This document shows, in pieces, positions 25,075 to 32,929 of a DNA stretch of 64,000 nucleotides (its first letter is position 1; every line of letters starts with the position of its first letter). Origin of the DNA: Candidatus Dechloromonas phosphorivorans. GTDB lineage: Bacteria; Pseudomonadota; Gammaproteobacteria; Burkholderiales; Rhodocyclaceae. Position numbers and translations under genes: made by a program. The notes under the pieces are model-generated. The model was not told the DNA's origin. It saw nothing but the letters and a program-made list of their open reading frames with translations, and made no database searches. The DNA is taken from the NCBI GenBank assembly GCA_016721185.1, contig JADKIP010000014.1, positions 806,001-870,000 on the forward strand, in the 5' to 3' direction.

Positions 25075-26166
25075 TTAGATGACTGCTTTGCCGTTGCGGG
25101 CGAATACGGGTTTGACGACCTTGGCTTTCAGTAACTTGCCGCGGATATCAACTTCAACTTCGTCGCCGATCTGCACACCGAGCGGCAGGCGGGCGAGGGC
25201 GATGGATTGCTGTAATGTTGGTGAGAAACTACCTGAGGTTATTTCTCCATTGCCTTGTTTTGTAATAACTTGTTGATGTCCCCGCAGCACGCCTTTATCG
25301 AGCAGAATGAGGCCGAGGAACTGGCATTTTTGGCCGTTTGCGGTCAACGCGGATTTTCCGACGAAATCGCGATCAGTATTCAACGACACCGTCCAGGCCA
25401 GACCTGCATCGAGCGGCGATACGGTTTCGTCCATGTCCTGGCCATACAGATTCATGCCGGCTTCAAGGCGCAAAGTATCGCGGGCACCCAGGCCACAGGG
25501 GGCGACGCCTGCCTTGTGCAAGGCGTTCCAAAGGTTTTCAGCTTCTGCGGCAGGCAGCATGATTTCGTAGCCGTCTTCGCCGGTGTAGCCAGTGCTGGCG
25601 ATGAAGTATTGATCGACCTCAGTAGCAAAGAATGCCTTCAATCCTTCGGTGGCTGTTTTGCTTTGCGGCAATACTTCCCAAACCTTTTGACGGGCATTCG
25701 GGCCTTGCACGGCAATGATGCCGAGGGCGTTGGCCCCATCGCGACGCTGGGTGATGCTGACATCGAGCTTCCATTCAGCCACTTTGGCTTGCATCCAGGC
25801 CAGATCTTTTTCAGCCGTACCGGCGTTGATCACGATGCGGAAACGCGTTTCGGTCAGGAAGTAAATGATCAGGTCATCAATCACGCCGCCGGCGTCATTG
25901 AGCATAGCGGCGTAGAGCGCCTTGCCGGCAACTTGCAGTTTGGCCACATCATTGGCGACGAGGCGGGAAAGGAAAACTCGGCAATCGGCGCCGACCACAT
26001 CGACCGGGCACATGTGTGACACATCGAACATACCGCAGTCGCGACGCACCGCGTGATGCTCTTCAATCTGCGAACCGTAGTTCACCGGCATGTCCCAGCC
26101 ACCAAAATCAACCATCCGGGCACCGAGGGTGCGATGGGCGGAATTTAAAACAGTTTTCTTCAGCAT
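25075..26166 (-). CDS. gcvT: aminomethyltransferase, glycine cleavage T protein
   Basis: 363 residues. Characteristic segments are GARMVDFGGWDMPVNYGSQI, EEHHAVRRDCGMFDVSHMCP and STGYTGEDGYEIMLP. It transfers the methylene group to tetrahydrofolate and releases ammonia. It is the first gene of the gcvTHP operon, 45 nt downstream of the riboswitch terminator. No anomalies. Confidence 0.98.
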   Translation of the reverse strand: MLKKTVLNSAHRTLGARMVDFGGWDMPVNYGSQIEEHHAVRRDCGMFDVSHMCPVDVVGADCRVFLSRLVANDVAKLQVAGKALYAAMLNDAGGVIDDLIIYFLTETRFRIVINAGTAEKDLAWMQAKVAEWKLDVSITQRRDGANALGIIAVQGPNARQKVWEVLPQSKTATEGLKAFFATEVDQYFIASTGYTGEDGYEIMLPAAEAENLWNALHKAGVAPCGLGARDTLRLEAGMNLYGQDMDETVSPLDAGLAWTVSLNTDRDFVGKSALTANGQKCQFLGLILLDKGVLRGHQQVITKQGNGEITSGSFSPTLQQSIALARLPLGVQIGDEVEVDIRGKLLKAKVVKPVFARNGKAVI

Positions 26167-26210
26167 ATCAATCCTTTACGAACGTTTATTAACGCCAGTT
26201 CTAGAAACGG

Positions 26211-26251
26211 AAAAAGGGTGAAACGAAAGAACAGCGTCTTGCGTTTCACCC
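26211..26251 (-). terminator. riboswitch-controlled intrinsic terminator before gcvT
   Basis: On the minus strand GGGTGAAACG (26251-26242) pairs perfectly with CGTTTCACCC (26225-26216), followed by TTTTT (26215-26211). The 5' arm starts inside the closing strand of the second glycine aptamer (GGACAGAGGGG), so ligand binding and terminator formation exclude each other. Confidence 0.85.
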
Positions 26252-26430
26252 CTCTGTCCTCGATACCTGAGAGATTTGCCCCATCGGTGGATGTCGACCG
26301 TAGCAGTCGCCATCGCTCTCCAGAGTTTCGGTGAACTGTTGATGTTCGCCGGTTCCGTGGTCCTTTTGCCTGAGCGTTTTCGGGTGAAATTGCGCCTTCG
26401 GCGGCAGAGTTGATCTGCGCTCTCCCATGG
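26248..26430 (-). promoter_or_regulatory. tandem glycine riboswitch
   Basis: Read on the minus strand the leader has the two aptamer cores of the glycine riboswitch. Aptamer 1 runs from TGGGAGAGCGCAGA to GCTCAGGCAAAAGGACCACG; aptamer 2 starts at ACTCTGGAGAGCGA and ends with CTCTCAGGTATCGAGGACAG. The conserved GGAGAG, GGCGCAA-type, CTCAGG and GGACAGAGG blocks are all present. Glycine should bind and relieve the terminator immediately downstream to switch on gcvTHP, as in known tandem glycine riboswitches. Confidence 0.93.
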
Positions 26431-26440
26431 AACGAGGCGC

Positions 26441-26469
26441 ACTATAACGGGATGCCTGACCGGAGGCAA
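26441..26469 (-). promoter_or_regulatory. predicted gcvTHP promoter
   Basis: TTGCCT (26469-26464) and TATAGT (26446-26441) on the minus strand are separated by exactly 17 nt. Transcription would start near 26434, just at the 5' edge of the riboswitch, which supports the call. Confidence 0.7.
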
Positions 26470-26548
26470 CCTGCTGCACTGCACAAGGGAATCCGGGCAA
26501 GACCCGCCTTCGTGATAAACTCGCAGTTTGCAAAGCGTTTATTTATCC

Positions 26549-27388
26549 GTGACCCCAGCCAATTTTGATTTTCACAGCCACTCCACCGTCTCCGATGGTC
26601 TTTTGCCGCCCGAAGAGGTGGCAAAGCGTGCCGCCGCCAATGGTGTGGACCTTTGGGCCTTGACCGATCACGATGATCTGGATGGTTTGGCCATTGCCAA
26701 GGCTGCAGCCGAAGAGGCTGGCATGAATTTCGTGAATGGCGTCGAAATTTCCATCGAATGGAAAAAGGTACCGATTCATATCGTCGGACTTGGTTTCGAT
26801 CCGGCGCACCCGACCTTGGTAAATGGTCTGGATGAACTTCGCACCGGACGCCTTGAGCGCGCCAAACGAATGGGCGAGGCCTTGGCCGCCATTGGTATTC
26901 CAGGCGTTTATGAAGGGGCGGTGTGTTTTGCGACCAACCCAAGCCTGATTTCCCGGGCTCATTTCGCGCGCTACATGGTGTCAATTGGAATTGCCCGTGA
27001 TGTTTCATCGCTCTTTCAGTCTTATTTGACGCCTGGCAAGCCGGGTTACGTTGACCATCGCTGGGCGACGCTGGAAGAAGCGATTGGCTGGATTAATGCC
27101 GCCGGTGGCGTGGCCACGGTAGCGCATCCGGGGCGTTACAAAATGTCCGGGGGCGACATGCGGCGTTTTCTTGATGACTTCAAGGATACCGGTGGGCAGG
27201 GCATTGAAGTGACCTGCGGTAGTCATTCGCCGGACCATGTGATGCATTTTGCCCGACTGGCCCGTCACTACGCCTTCCATGCCTCACGCGGTTCCGATTT
27301 TCATGGGCCTCAGGAGAGTTATGTCGATCTCGGCAAGCTGCCGCAACTGCCGGAAGATCTCAAGCCGGTTTGGCGTTTGATTCGGTAA
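26549..27388 (+). CDS. rnm: PHP-domain phosphoesterase, RNase AM/YciV type
   Basis: About 279 residues from the GTG at 26549; a TTG at 26528 is an alternative. It opens with FDFHSHSTVSDGLLPPEEV and ALTDHDDLDGL, the metal-binding PHP motifs, and later has VEISIEW, VAHPGRYKM and RGSDFHGP. This pattern fits the 5'-nucleotidase/5'-3' exoribonuclease group (YciV, RNase AM) that matures rRNA 5' ends and trims short oligonucleotides. Divergent from gcvT; followed 4 nt later by yciO, an arrangement common in proteobacteria. Confidence 0.85.
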   Translation: MTPANFDFHSHSTVSDGLLPPEEVAKRAAANGVDLWALTDHDDLDGLAIAKAAAEEAGMNFVNGVEISIEWKKVPIHIVGLGFDPAHPTLVNGLDELRTGRLERAKRMGEALAAIGIPGVYEGAVCFATNPSLISRAHFARYMVSIGIARDVSSLFQSYLTPGKPGYVDHRWATLEEAIGWINAAGGVATVAHPGRYKMSGGDMRRFLDDFKDTGGQGIEVTCGSHSPDHVMHFARLARHYAFHASRGSDFHGPQESYVDLGKLPQLPEDLKPVWRLIR

Positions 27389-27392
27389 AGCT

Positions 27393-28019
27393 ATGGCTCG
27401 TGTCGTTAATATCCATCCTGATTCGCCGCAGCAACGTTTGCTGGTCCAGGCCGCAGACTTCATCCGGAATGGCGCGGTCGTCGCCTTGCCAACCGATTCT
27501 TGTTATGCGCTCGGTTGTCACCTTGGCGATCGGGAAGCACTTGATCGTATTCGCCAGATTCGCCAGATCGACGAGCGCCATCATTTGACACTGATGGTGC
27601 GCGATCTTTCGGAGATTGCTCATTTTGCCCGTGTCGATAATTCGCAGTACCGGCTGCTCAAGGCGGCAACGCCGGGCAGTTACACCTTCATTCTGGAAGG
27701 CACTAAAGAACTGCCGCGCCGTTTGTTGCACCCGAAACGCAAAACAATTGGTCTGCGCATACCCAACCACCCGGTCGCGTTGGCGCTGCTCGAAGAGTTG
27801 AATGAGCCGCTATTGACCACGACGTTGCAACTGCCTGGTGATGAAGCGCCGCTGACGGAAGGTTGGGAGATTCAGGATCGTCTGGAAGACCAACTGGAAC
27901 TGATCCTCGACGCGGGCCATTGCGGTATCGAGCCGACGACGATTATTGATCTGACCGGCGCTGCACCAGAGTTGATCCGCCTCGGCCGCGGTTCGCTGAC
28001 CCCATTCGGCCTGGATTGA
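27393..28019 (+). CDS. yciO: YciO-type YrdC/Sua5-family protein
   Basis: 208 residues. The YrdC-like fold is shown by GAVVALPTDSCYALGCHLGD, LTLMVRDLSEIA and ATPGSYTFILEGTKELPRRL, with KTIGLRIPNHPVALALLEEL. Proteins of the family bind RNA and make threonylcarbamoyl-AMP for tRNA t6A; YciO has the same fold and a much weaker or different activity. Four nt after the PHP gene and 7 nt before the M50 gene, so an operon. Confidence 0.88.
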   Translation: MARVVNIHPDSPQQRLLVQAADFIRNGAVVALPTDSCYALGCHLGDREALDRIRQIRQIDERHHLTLMVRDLSEIAHFARVDNSQYRLLKAATPGSYTFILEGTKELPRRLLHPKRKTIGLRIPNHPVALALLEELNEPLLTTTLQLPGDEAPLTEGWEIQDRLEDQLELILDAGHCGIEPTTIIDLTGAAPELIRLGRGSLTPFGLD

Positions 28020-28026
28020 GACAACG

Positions 28027-28680
28027 ATGCTCGAAAGCCTGATCCAGACCATTGCCATCGCCGCACTGCCGGTCATTTTTGCCATTACTTTGCACGAAGC
28101 TGCGCACGGTTATGCGGCTCGTCACTTTGGCGACCCGACCGCTTGGCAGATGGGTCGAATCAGCCTGAATCCGCTGCGCCATATCGATCTGGTCGGTACG
28201 ATCATCATTCCAGCATCCATCCTGCTGTTTTCCGGCGGGACTTTCCTGTTTGGTTACGCCAAGCCGGTGCCGGTCGATTTTGGTCGCTTGCGCAATCCGA
28301 AAAAAGACATGCTGTGGGTGGCCGCTGCCGGGCCGGGGGCCAATCTGTTCATGGCCTTGTGCTGGGCGTTTATGCTCAAGCTCGCCTGGTTGATGCCGAG
28401 TAACGACTTCACGGTGCCGCTTTCTGAAATGAGCAAAATCGGCATCATCGTCAATTGCGTGCTGATGGTTCTCAACCTAGTGCCGCTACCACCACTTGAT
28501 GGCGGGCGTATCGCGGTCAGCCTGCTACCCCACAATCTGGCCTGGAAATTTGCCAAGATCGAGCCTTGGGGTTTTCCCATTCTGTTACTACTTTTATTCA
28601 CTGGTGTTCTCGGTGCCGTCATGAACCCGCTGGTTATTTTCGCGGCGCGGGCCATTGAATCCATTTTTGGGCTTTATTGA
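28027..28680 (+). CDS. site-2 protease (M50) family membrane peptidase
   Basis: 217 residues with five to six hydrophobic segments. The zinc motif HEAAH is at 23-27, and the second motif NLVPLPPLDGGRI near 150-162 supplies the metal-binding Asp; GRISLNPLRHIDLVGTI is also family-typical. It is a short M50 peptidase without a PDZ domain, of the kind found before trpS and scpA in betaproteobacteria. Substrate unknown. It sits 7 nt after yciO and 6 nt before trpS. Confidence 0.9.
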   Translation: MLESLIQTIAIAALPVIFAITLHEAAHGYAARHFGDPTAWQMGRISLNPLRHIDLVGTIIIPASILLFSGGTFLFGYAKPVPVDFGRLRNPKKDMLWVAAAGPGANLFMALCWAFMLKLAWLMPSNDFTVPLSEMSKIGIIVNCVLMVLNLVPLPPLDGGRIAVSLLPHNLAWKFAKIEPWGFPILLLLLFTGVLGAVMNPLVIFAARAIESIFGLY

Positions 28681-28686
28681 TCGACT

Positions 28687-29889
28687 ATGTACGCTGAACG
28701 TGTTCTTTCCGGCATGCGCCCCACCGGCGCCCTTCATCTTGGTCACTACCACGGGGTTCTCAAAAACTGGGTCAAGCTCCAGCATGAGTACCCGTGTCTG
28801 TTTTTCGTTGCCGACTGGCACGCCCTGACGACGCATTACGATAACCCGCAAGGTATCGAGCAGGCGACCTGGGATATGGTTATTGACTGGTTAGCCGCCG
28901 GTGTTGATCCCAATCAGGCGACGCTGTTCATCCAGTCGCGGGTGCCGGAACATGCCGAATTGCATCTGCTGATGTCGATGATGACGCCGCTCGGCTGGCT
29001 GGAGCGCGTGCCGACCTACAAGGATCAGCAGGAAAAGCTGGATAGCAAGGATCTCTCAACCTACGGATTTCTTGGCTACCCGTTGCTGATGAGTGCCGAT
29101 ATTCTGATCTACCGCGCCGACAAGGTGCCGGTCGGCGAGGATCAGTTGCCGCACGTTGAATTTACCCGTGAGCTGGCCCGCCGCTTCAACCATATGTATG
29201 GCCGCGAGCCGGGTTTCGAGGACAAGGCACGCGAAGCCGTAAAAAAACTGGGCAGCAAGAAGGCGCGTCTCTATGAAGAACTGCGCACCCGCTTCCAGCA
29301 AAATGGCGACAAGGAAGCTATAGCGCAGGCGCACGCCATGCTTGACGAAATCCAGCATCTTTCGGTCGGTGACCGTGAGCGCCTGTTCGGCTATCTCGAA
29401 GGCACCGGCAAGATGATTCTTGCCGAGCCGAGTGCGCTGCTCACCGAGGCGTCGAAGATGCCTGGGCTGGACGGTCACAAGATGTCCAAGTCTTACAACA
29501 ACACAATTACACTCCGCGAATCCGCTGAGTCGGTGACCAAAAAAGTACGCAGCATGCCGACCGATCCAGCGCGGGCGCGTCGCACCGACCCTGGTGAGCC
29601 GGCCAAGTGCCCGGTTTGGCAGTTGCATCTGGTTTATTCCAACGATGCCTGCAAGGAATGGGTGCAACACGGTTGCCGTACCGCTGGCATTGGCTGTATC
29701 GAATGCAAGCAGCCGGTGATCGACGGTATTCTGCGCGAGCAGGCGCCGATGCGTGAACGGGCGCAGATTTATCTGGATGACCTGACGCTGGTTAAAAATA
29801 TTATTGCCGATGGTTGCGAGAAGGCACGAGAGCTGGCACGCGAAACCATGCGCGATGTGCGTGAGTCGATGGGGTTGGAATACCATTGA
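28687..29889 (+). CDS. trpS: tryptophan-tRNA ligase
   Basis: 400 residues. Class I synthetase signatures are HLGH at 17-20 (PTGALHLGHYHG) and KMSKS near 264. MSADILIYRADKVPVGEDQL is the tryptophan/ATP pocket segment. The protein is longer than the E. coli enzyme (334) because of an insertion around residues 170-240, as in many betaproteobacteria. It charges tRNA-Trp. The stop shares a base with a mini-ORF that runs to the scpA start. Confidence 0.97.
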   Translation: MYAERVLSGMRPTGALHLGHYHGVLKNWVKLQHEYPCLFFVADWHALTTHYDNPQGIEQATWDMVIDWLAAGVDPNQATLFIQSRVPEHAELHLLMSMMTPLGWLERVPTYKDQQEKLDSKDLSTYGFLGYPLLMSADILIYRADKVPVGEDQLPHVEFTRELARRFNHMYGREPGFEDKAREAVKKLGSKKARLYEELRTRFQQNGDKEAIAQAHAMLDEIQHLSVGDRERLFGYLEGTGKMILAEPSALLTEASKMPGLDGHKMSKSYNNTITLRESAESVTKKVRSMPTDPARARRTDPGEPAKCPVWQLHLVYSNDACKEWVQHGCRTAGIGCIECKQPVIDGILREQAPMRERAQIYLDDLTLVKNIIADGCEKARELARETMRDVRESMGLEYH

Positions 29890-29951
29890 TGGGCAATGAG
29901 GCGCTGAGTCTGTCCATTCGCAACGGCAAGGGCCGCACGGCGGCTGCCTGA
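29889..29951 (+). CDS. possible 20-codon coupling ORF between trpS and scpA
   Basis: An ATG overlaps the trpS TGA (TGATG) and a 20-residue frame (starts MGNEALSLSIRNGKGRTAAA) ends 2 nt before the scpA ATG. It fills the gap exactly and could pass ribosomes from trpS to scpA, which lacks a clear SD. There is no evidence that the peptide itself matters. Weak call. Confidence 0.25.
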   Translation: MGNEALSLSIRNGKGRTAAA

Positions 29952-29953
29952 AG

Positions 29954-30805
29954 ATGAATGCTGCGGTCGACGTGCCTCAGGCGGGTCTTTTTGAGCCGCT
30001 CGCCCGCATCTACGGCGAGCCGCTGCAGTATCTGCCGCAGGATCTCTATATCCCGCCGGATGCGTTGGCGATCATGCTCGATGCTTTTGAGGGGCCGCTC
30101 GACCTGCTGCTTTACCTGATCCGCAAGGCCAACGTCGATATTCTTGATATCCCGATGGCGCCGTTGACCAGGCAGTACCTCGATTACATCGAGAATATGC
30201 ACGCCGGCAATCTGGAACTGGCAGCCGATTATCTGGTGATGGCGGCGATTCTTATCGAAATCAAGTCGCGGATGCTGTTGCCACGACCCAAGGTTGGCGC
30301 TGACGATAATGGCGAAGACCCACGGGCTGAACTGGTTCGTCGGCTGATGGAGTACGAGCAGATGAAAATCGCGGGGCAGCGGCTGAATGAGCTGCCGCAG
30401 GCTGAGCGTGAATTTTTCTGGGTAGAGACGCTGGTTGAAAAATCGCTTTATGTCCGCTTGCCGGAAGTGTCGGTGGATGATTTGAAAAACGCCTGGATGG
30501 CCGTTGTACGACAGGCCAAGTTGAACAAGAGTCACAAAATCAGCCGTGAAGAATTGTCGGTGCGCGAGCATATGACGATCATCCTGCGACTCTTGCAGGA
30601 TCGTGGCGGTTTCGTGCAATTTGAAACCATGTTCGACCCGGCCATGGGCGCGCCCGGGCTGGTCGTGCATTTTTTGGCCATGCTTGAGTTGGCGCGCGAG
30701 AAGTTGGTCGAATTTACCCAAAGCGAGGCGTTTGCGCCGATTTACGTGAGAGTGCATCAAGGTGGAGGCGAGAGTGGAAGCGGGTTTGGTCAAGAAGGTG
30801 CTTGA
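29954..30805 (+). CDS. scpA: segregation and condensation protein A
   Basis: 283 residues. The kleisin N-terminal motif ALAIMLDAFEGPLDLLLYLI is followed by RKANVDILDIPMAPLTRQYL and a helix with YLVMAAILIEIKSRMLLP. ScpA bridges the SMC ATPase heads together with ScpB in chromosome condensation. The N-terminal 30 residues are an extension common in Rhodocyclales. The 3' end overlaps scpB by about 32 nt. No typical SD; coupling to the upstream mini-ORF is possible. Confidence 0.95.
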   Translation: MNAAVDVPQAGLFEPLARIYGEPLQYLPQDLYIPPDALAIMLDAFEGPLDLLLYLIRKANVDILDIPMAPLTRQYLDYIENMHAGNLELAADYLVMAAILIEIKSRMLLPRPKVGADDNGEDPRAELVRRLMEYEQMKIAGQRLNELPQAEREFFWVETLVEKSLYVRLPEVSVDDLKNAWMAVVRQAKLNKSHKISREELSVREHMTIILRLLQDRGGFVQFETMFDPAMGAPGLVVHFLAMLELAREKLVEFTQSEAFAPIYVRVHQGGGESGSGFGQEGA

Positions 30806-31316
30806 AGCGGCATTGCTCGCCGCTCGCGAGCCGATGACGCCGCTCGAATTGCGCAAGATGTTCGACGAGGATCTGTCGACTGATGTCCTGCGCAAGTTGC
30901 TTGATGAACTACGTGAAGAATGGGCTGAACGCTCGGTCGAGTTGATTCAGCTCGCTTCGGGTTGGCGTTTTCGGACACGGGCTGAATTTTTGCCTTATCT
31001 CGAACGTCTCAACCCGGAAAAGCCACCGAGATACTCTCGCGCCATGCTTGAAACCTTGGCTATCATTGCCTATCGTCAGCCGGTGACGCGAGGTGATATC
31101 GAAGAAATCCGCGGCGTAGCCGTTAACACCAACGTCATCAAGACGCTGGAAGAGCGAGGCTGGATCGACGTCGTCGGCCATCGCGAGACGCCGGGCCGAC
31201 CGGCGCTTTTTGCCACGACGAAACAATTTCTCGATGATCTGGGCCTGCGCAGTGTCAGTGAACTGCCGCCGCTGGAACAAATCAGCCAGACACTGGAGCT
31301 GAACTATGAAAAATAA
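30774..31316 (+). CDS. scpB: segregation and condensation protein B
   Basis: 180 residues from the GTG at 30774, preferred because GGAGG lies 5 nt upstream; a GTG at 30762 would add four residues. Two winged-helix domains: the first has LVKKVLEAALLAAREPMTPL, the second LETLAIIAYRQPVTRGDIEE and IRGVAVNTNVIKTLEERGWI, the ScpB signature. It works with ScpA and SMC. Its end overlaps rluB by 11 nt. Confidence 0.95.
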   Translation: MEAGLVKKVLEAALLAAREPMTPLELRKMFDEDLSTDVLRKLLDELREEWAERSVELIQLASGWRFRTRAEFLPYLERLNPEKPPRYSRAMLETLAIIAYRQPVTRGDIEEIRGVAVNTNVIKTLEERGWIDVVGHRETPGRPALFATTKQFLDDLGLRSVSELPPLEQISQTLELNYEK

Positions 31317-32340
31317 ACGAACACCTTTCCGTCAAGCGTCTAGAAACGATGATGGTAGCCATGGAAAACGGCCAGAAAATGGCGTTGACCGCAGTAAAGA
31401 GGCATCGCATGGGCGAACCGGCGCTGATGAGTTTCCTGAAGCCTCTGCCGATCAATATACCCCGGTGCCAACAACGACCCCGGCGCCCCGTCGGCGCGTC
31501 ATTACGCCGCCAGGTGGGCGGGCTAATCGCGGCTCAGTCGGGCGCAATGGCAAGCCGATTGCAGAAGCCAAACCGGAGCGCCTGCAAAAGGTTCTGGCCC
31601 AGGCAGGCATCGGTTCGCGTCGCGAAATGGAGGAGTGGATCGCCGCTGGACGCATCAGTGTCAATGGCATAACGGCTCATCTCGGCCAGGGTGTGATACC
31701 GACTGACAAGGTCAAAATTGGCGGTCGTCTGGTGAACATGCGTTTTACGACGACCAAGACGCCGCGTGTGGTGATTTACCATAAACCGGAAGGTGAAATT
31801 GTCTCGCGTGACGATCCGGATGGTCGCCCCTCGGTATTTTCGGCACTACCGCGTATCCGTGGCGGACGTTGGATTGCAGTGGGTCGTCTTGACTTCAACA
31901 CCTCCGGTCTCTTGATCTTCACGACCTCGGGCGAGCTGGCCAACAAGCTGATGCATCCCAGTTCGGAATTGGTCCGCGACTATGCGGTGCGCGTTCTTGG
32001 TGTGCTGAGTATGGAGGCCCAAGAGCAACTGTTGAGCGGTATCGAGCTTGAAGATGGCCCGGCCAGTTTTACCAGCTTGCAGGAAGCGGGCGGTGAGGGC
32101 GCTAACCATTGGTATCGCGTTACCTTGCTTGAAGGTCGTAATCGGGAGGTGCGTCGGATGTTCGAGGCGGTCGGCTGTACGGTCAGCCGCCTGATTCGCG
32201 TGCGCTACGGCCCGATTAGCCTGCCGCCACAGTTGAAGCGTGGTCGAGTGCGCGAACTGAACGAGGCTGAAGTCAAGGTATTCATGCGTGATCTGGAAAA
32301 GATGATCCAGCCAGAGGGGGCGTATCAGGAAAGCGTATAA
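31306..32340 (+). CDS. rluB: 23S rRNA pseudouridine synthase B
   Basis: 344 residues. A basic, low-complexity N-terminus of about 85 residues precedes an S4 RNA-binding domain (ERLQKVLAQAGIGSRREMEE) and the RsuA-type catalytic domain with GRLDFNTSGLLIFTT, where the Asp near residue 195 is catalytic. It modifies U2605 of 23S rRNA (E. coli numbering). The C-terminal GRNREVRRMFEAVGCTVSRL is the family motif. Last gene of the transcript; a terminator follows at 32371. Confidence 0.93.
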   Translation: MKNKRTPFRQASRNDDGSHGKRPENGVDRSKEASHGRTGADEFPEASADQYTPVPTTTPAPRRRVITPPGGRANRGSVGRNGKPIAEAKPERLQKVLAQAGIGSRREMEEWIAAGRISVNGITAHLGQGVIPTDKVKIGGRLVNMRFTTTKTPRVVIYHKPEGEIVSRDDPDGRPSVFSALPRIRGGRWIAVGRLDFNTSGLLIFTTSGELANKLMHPSSELVRDYAVRVLGVLSMEAQEQLLSGIELEDGPASFTSLQEAGGEGANHWYRVTLLEGRNREVRRMFEAVGCTVSRLIRVRYGPISLPPQLKRGRVRELNEAEVKVFMRDLEKMIQPEGAYQESV

Positions 32341-32370
32341 AGTCGGCCGGATTGATTTACGGAGGGGGAG

Positions 32371-32397
32371 AAACTCGTTATAATTCGCGAGTTTTTT
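32371..32397 (+). terminator. terminator after rluB, with a promoter -10 in its loop
   Basis: AAACTCG (32371-32377) pairs with CGAGTTT (32388-32394) and runs into TTTTTT. The loop holds TATAAT (32379-32384), a perfect -10; TTACGG 16 nt upstream is a poor -35. The element may end the scp-rluB transcript and start the rimP one. Confidence 0.65.
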
Positions 32398-32435
32398 CCT
32401 CTCGCCATTTCTGGCGGGGCATCTTTTTTCGTAGG

Positions 32436-32457
32436 ATGGGCGTTTCGCCCATTTTTT
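32436..32457 (+). terminator. hairpin with U-run in the rimP leader (attenuator-like)
   Basis: ATGGGCG (32436-32442) pairs with CGCCCAT (32446-32452) over a TTT loop, followed by TTTTTTATT. It ends about 11 nt before the rimP ATG. If transcription starts at the TATAAT at 32379 this would act as a leader attenuator of the rimP-nusA-infB operon; NusA autoregulation of such leaders is known in E. coli. Confidence 0.55.
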
Positions 32458-32467
32458 ATTTGTGGCT

Positions 32468-32908
32468 ATGGATTTAAATACGCTGATTGAAACGACCGTG
32501 GTCGGTCTGGGTTATGAACTCGTCGATGTCGAGATGTCTCCGCGCGGCCGCACCGTTCGCGTCTTCATCGACTTGCCTGGTGATGATAAAGGAATCGACG
32601 TTGAGGATTGTGCCAAAGTGTCCAATCAGCTCTCACGTGTTTTTGAAGTCGAGAATATCGATTTCGATCATCTCGAAATCTCTTCGCCAGGTCTTGATCG
32701 GGTGGTAAAAAAAGCTGCTGATTTTGAGCGCTTTGCCGGCCAGGATATCCAGGTCAAGGTACGTATTCCCCATGCTGGCCGCCGCAACTTTCAGGGCGAA
32801 CTGCTTGGCTGCAAAGATGGCAAGGTCGGTCTGCGTCTGGAAAAAGATGATGTGGAACTTGAATTTAATAATATCGAAAAGGCACGTTTAGTGCCGCGAT
32901 TCGACTGA
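32468..32908 (+). CDS. rimP: ribosome maturation factor RimP
   Basis: 146 residues from the ATG at 32468; a GTG at 32462 is an alternative start. Family motifs: VVGLGYELVDVEMSPRGRTV, VRVFIDLPGDDKGIDVEDCA and ISSPGLDRVVKKAADFERFA. RimP binds the nascent 30S subunit and helps assembly. It opens the rimP-nusA-infB-rbfA-truB operon, 21 nt before nusA. Confidence 0.95.
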   Translation: MDLNTLIETTVVGLGYELVDVEMSPRGRTVRVFIDLPGDDKGIDVEDCAKVSNQLSRVFEVENIDFDHLEISSPGLDRVVKKAADFERFAGQDIQVKVRIPHAGRRNFQGELLGCKDGKVGLRLEKDDVELEFNNIEKARLVPRFD

Positions 32909-32929
32909 AGGACTAGGAGGTTTTAGCCC

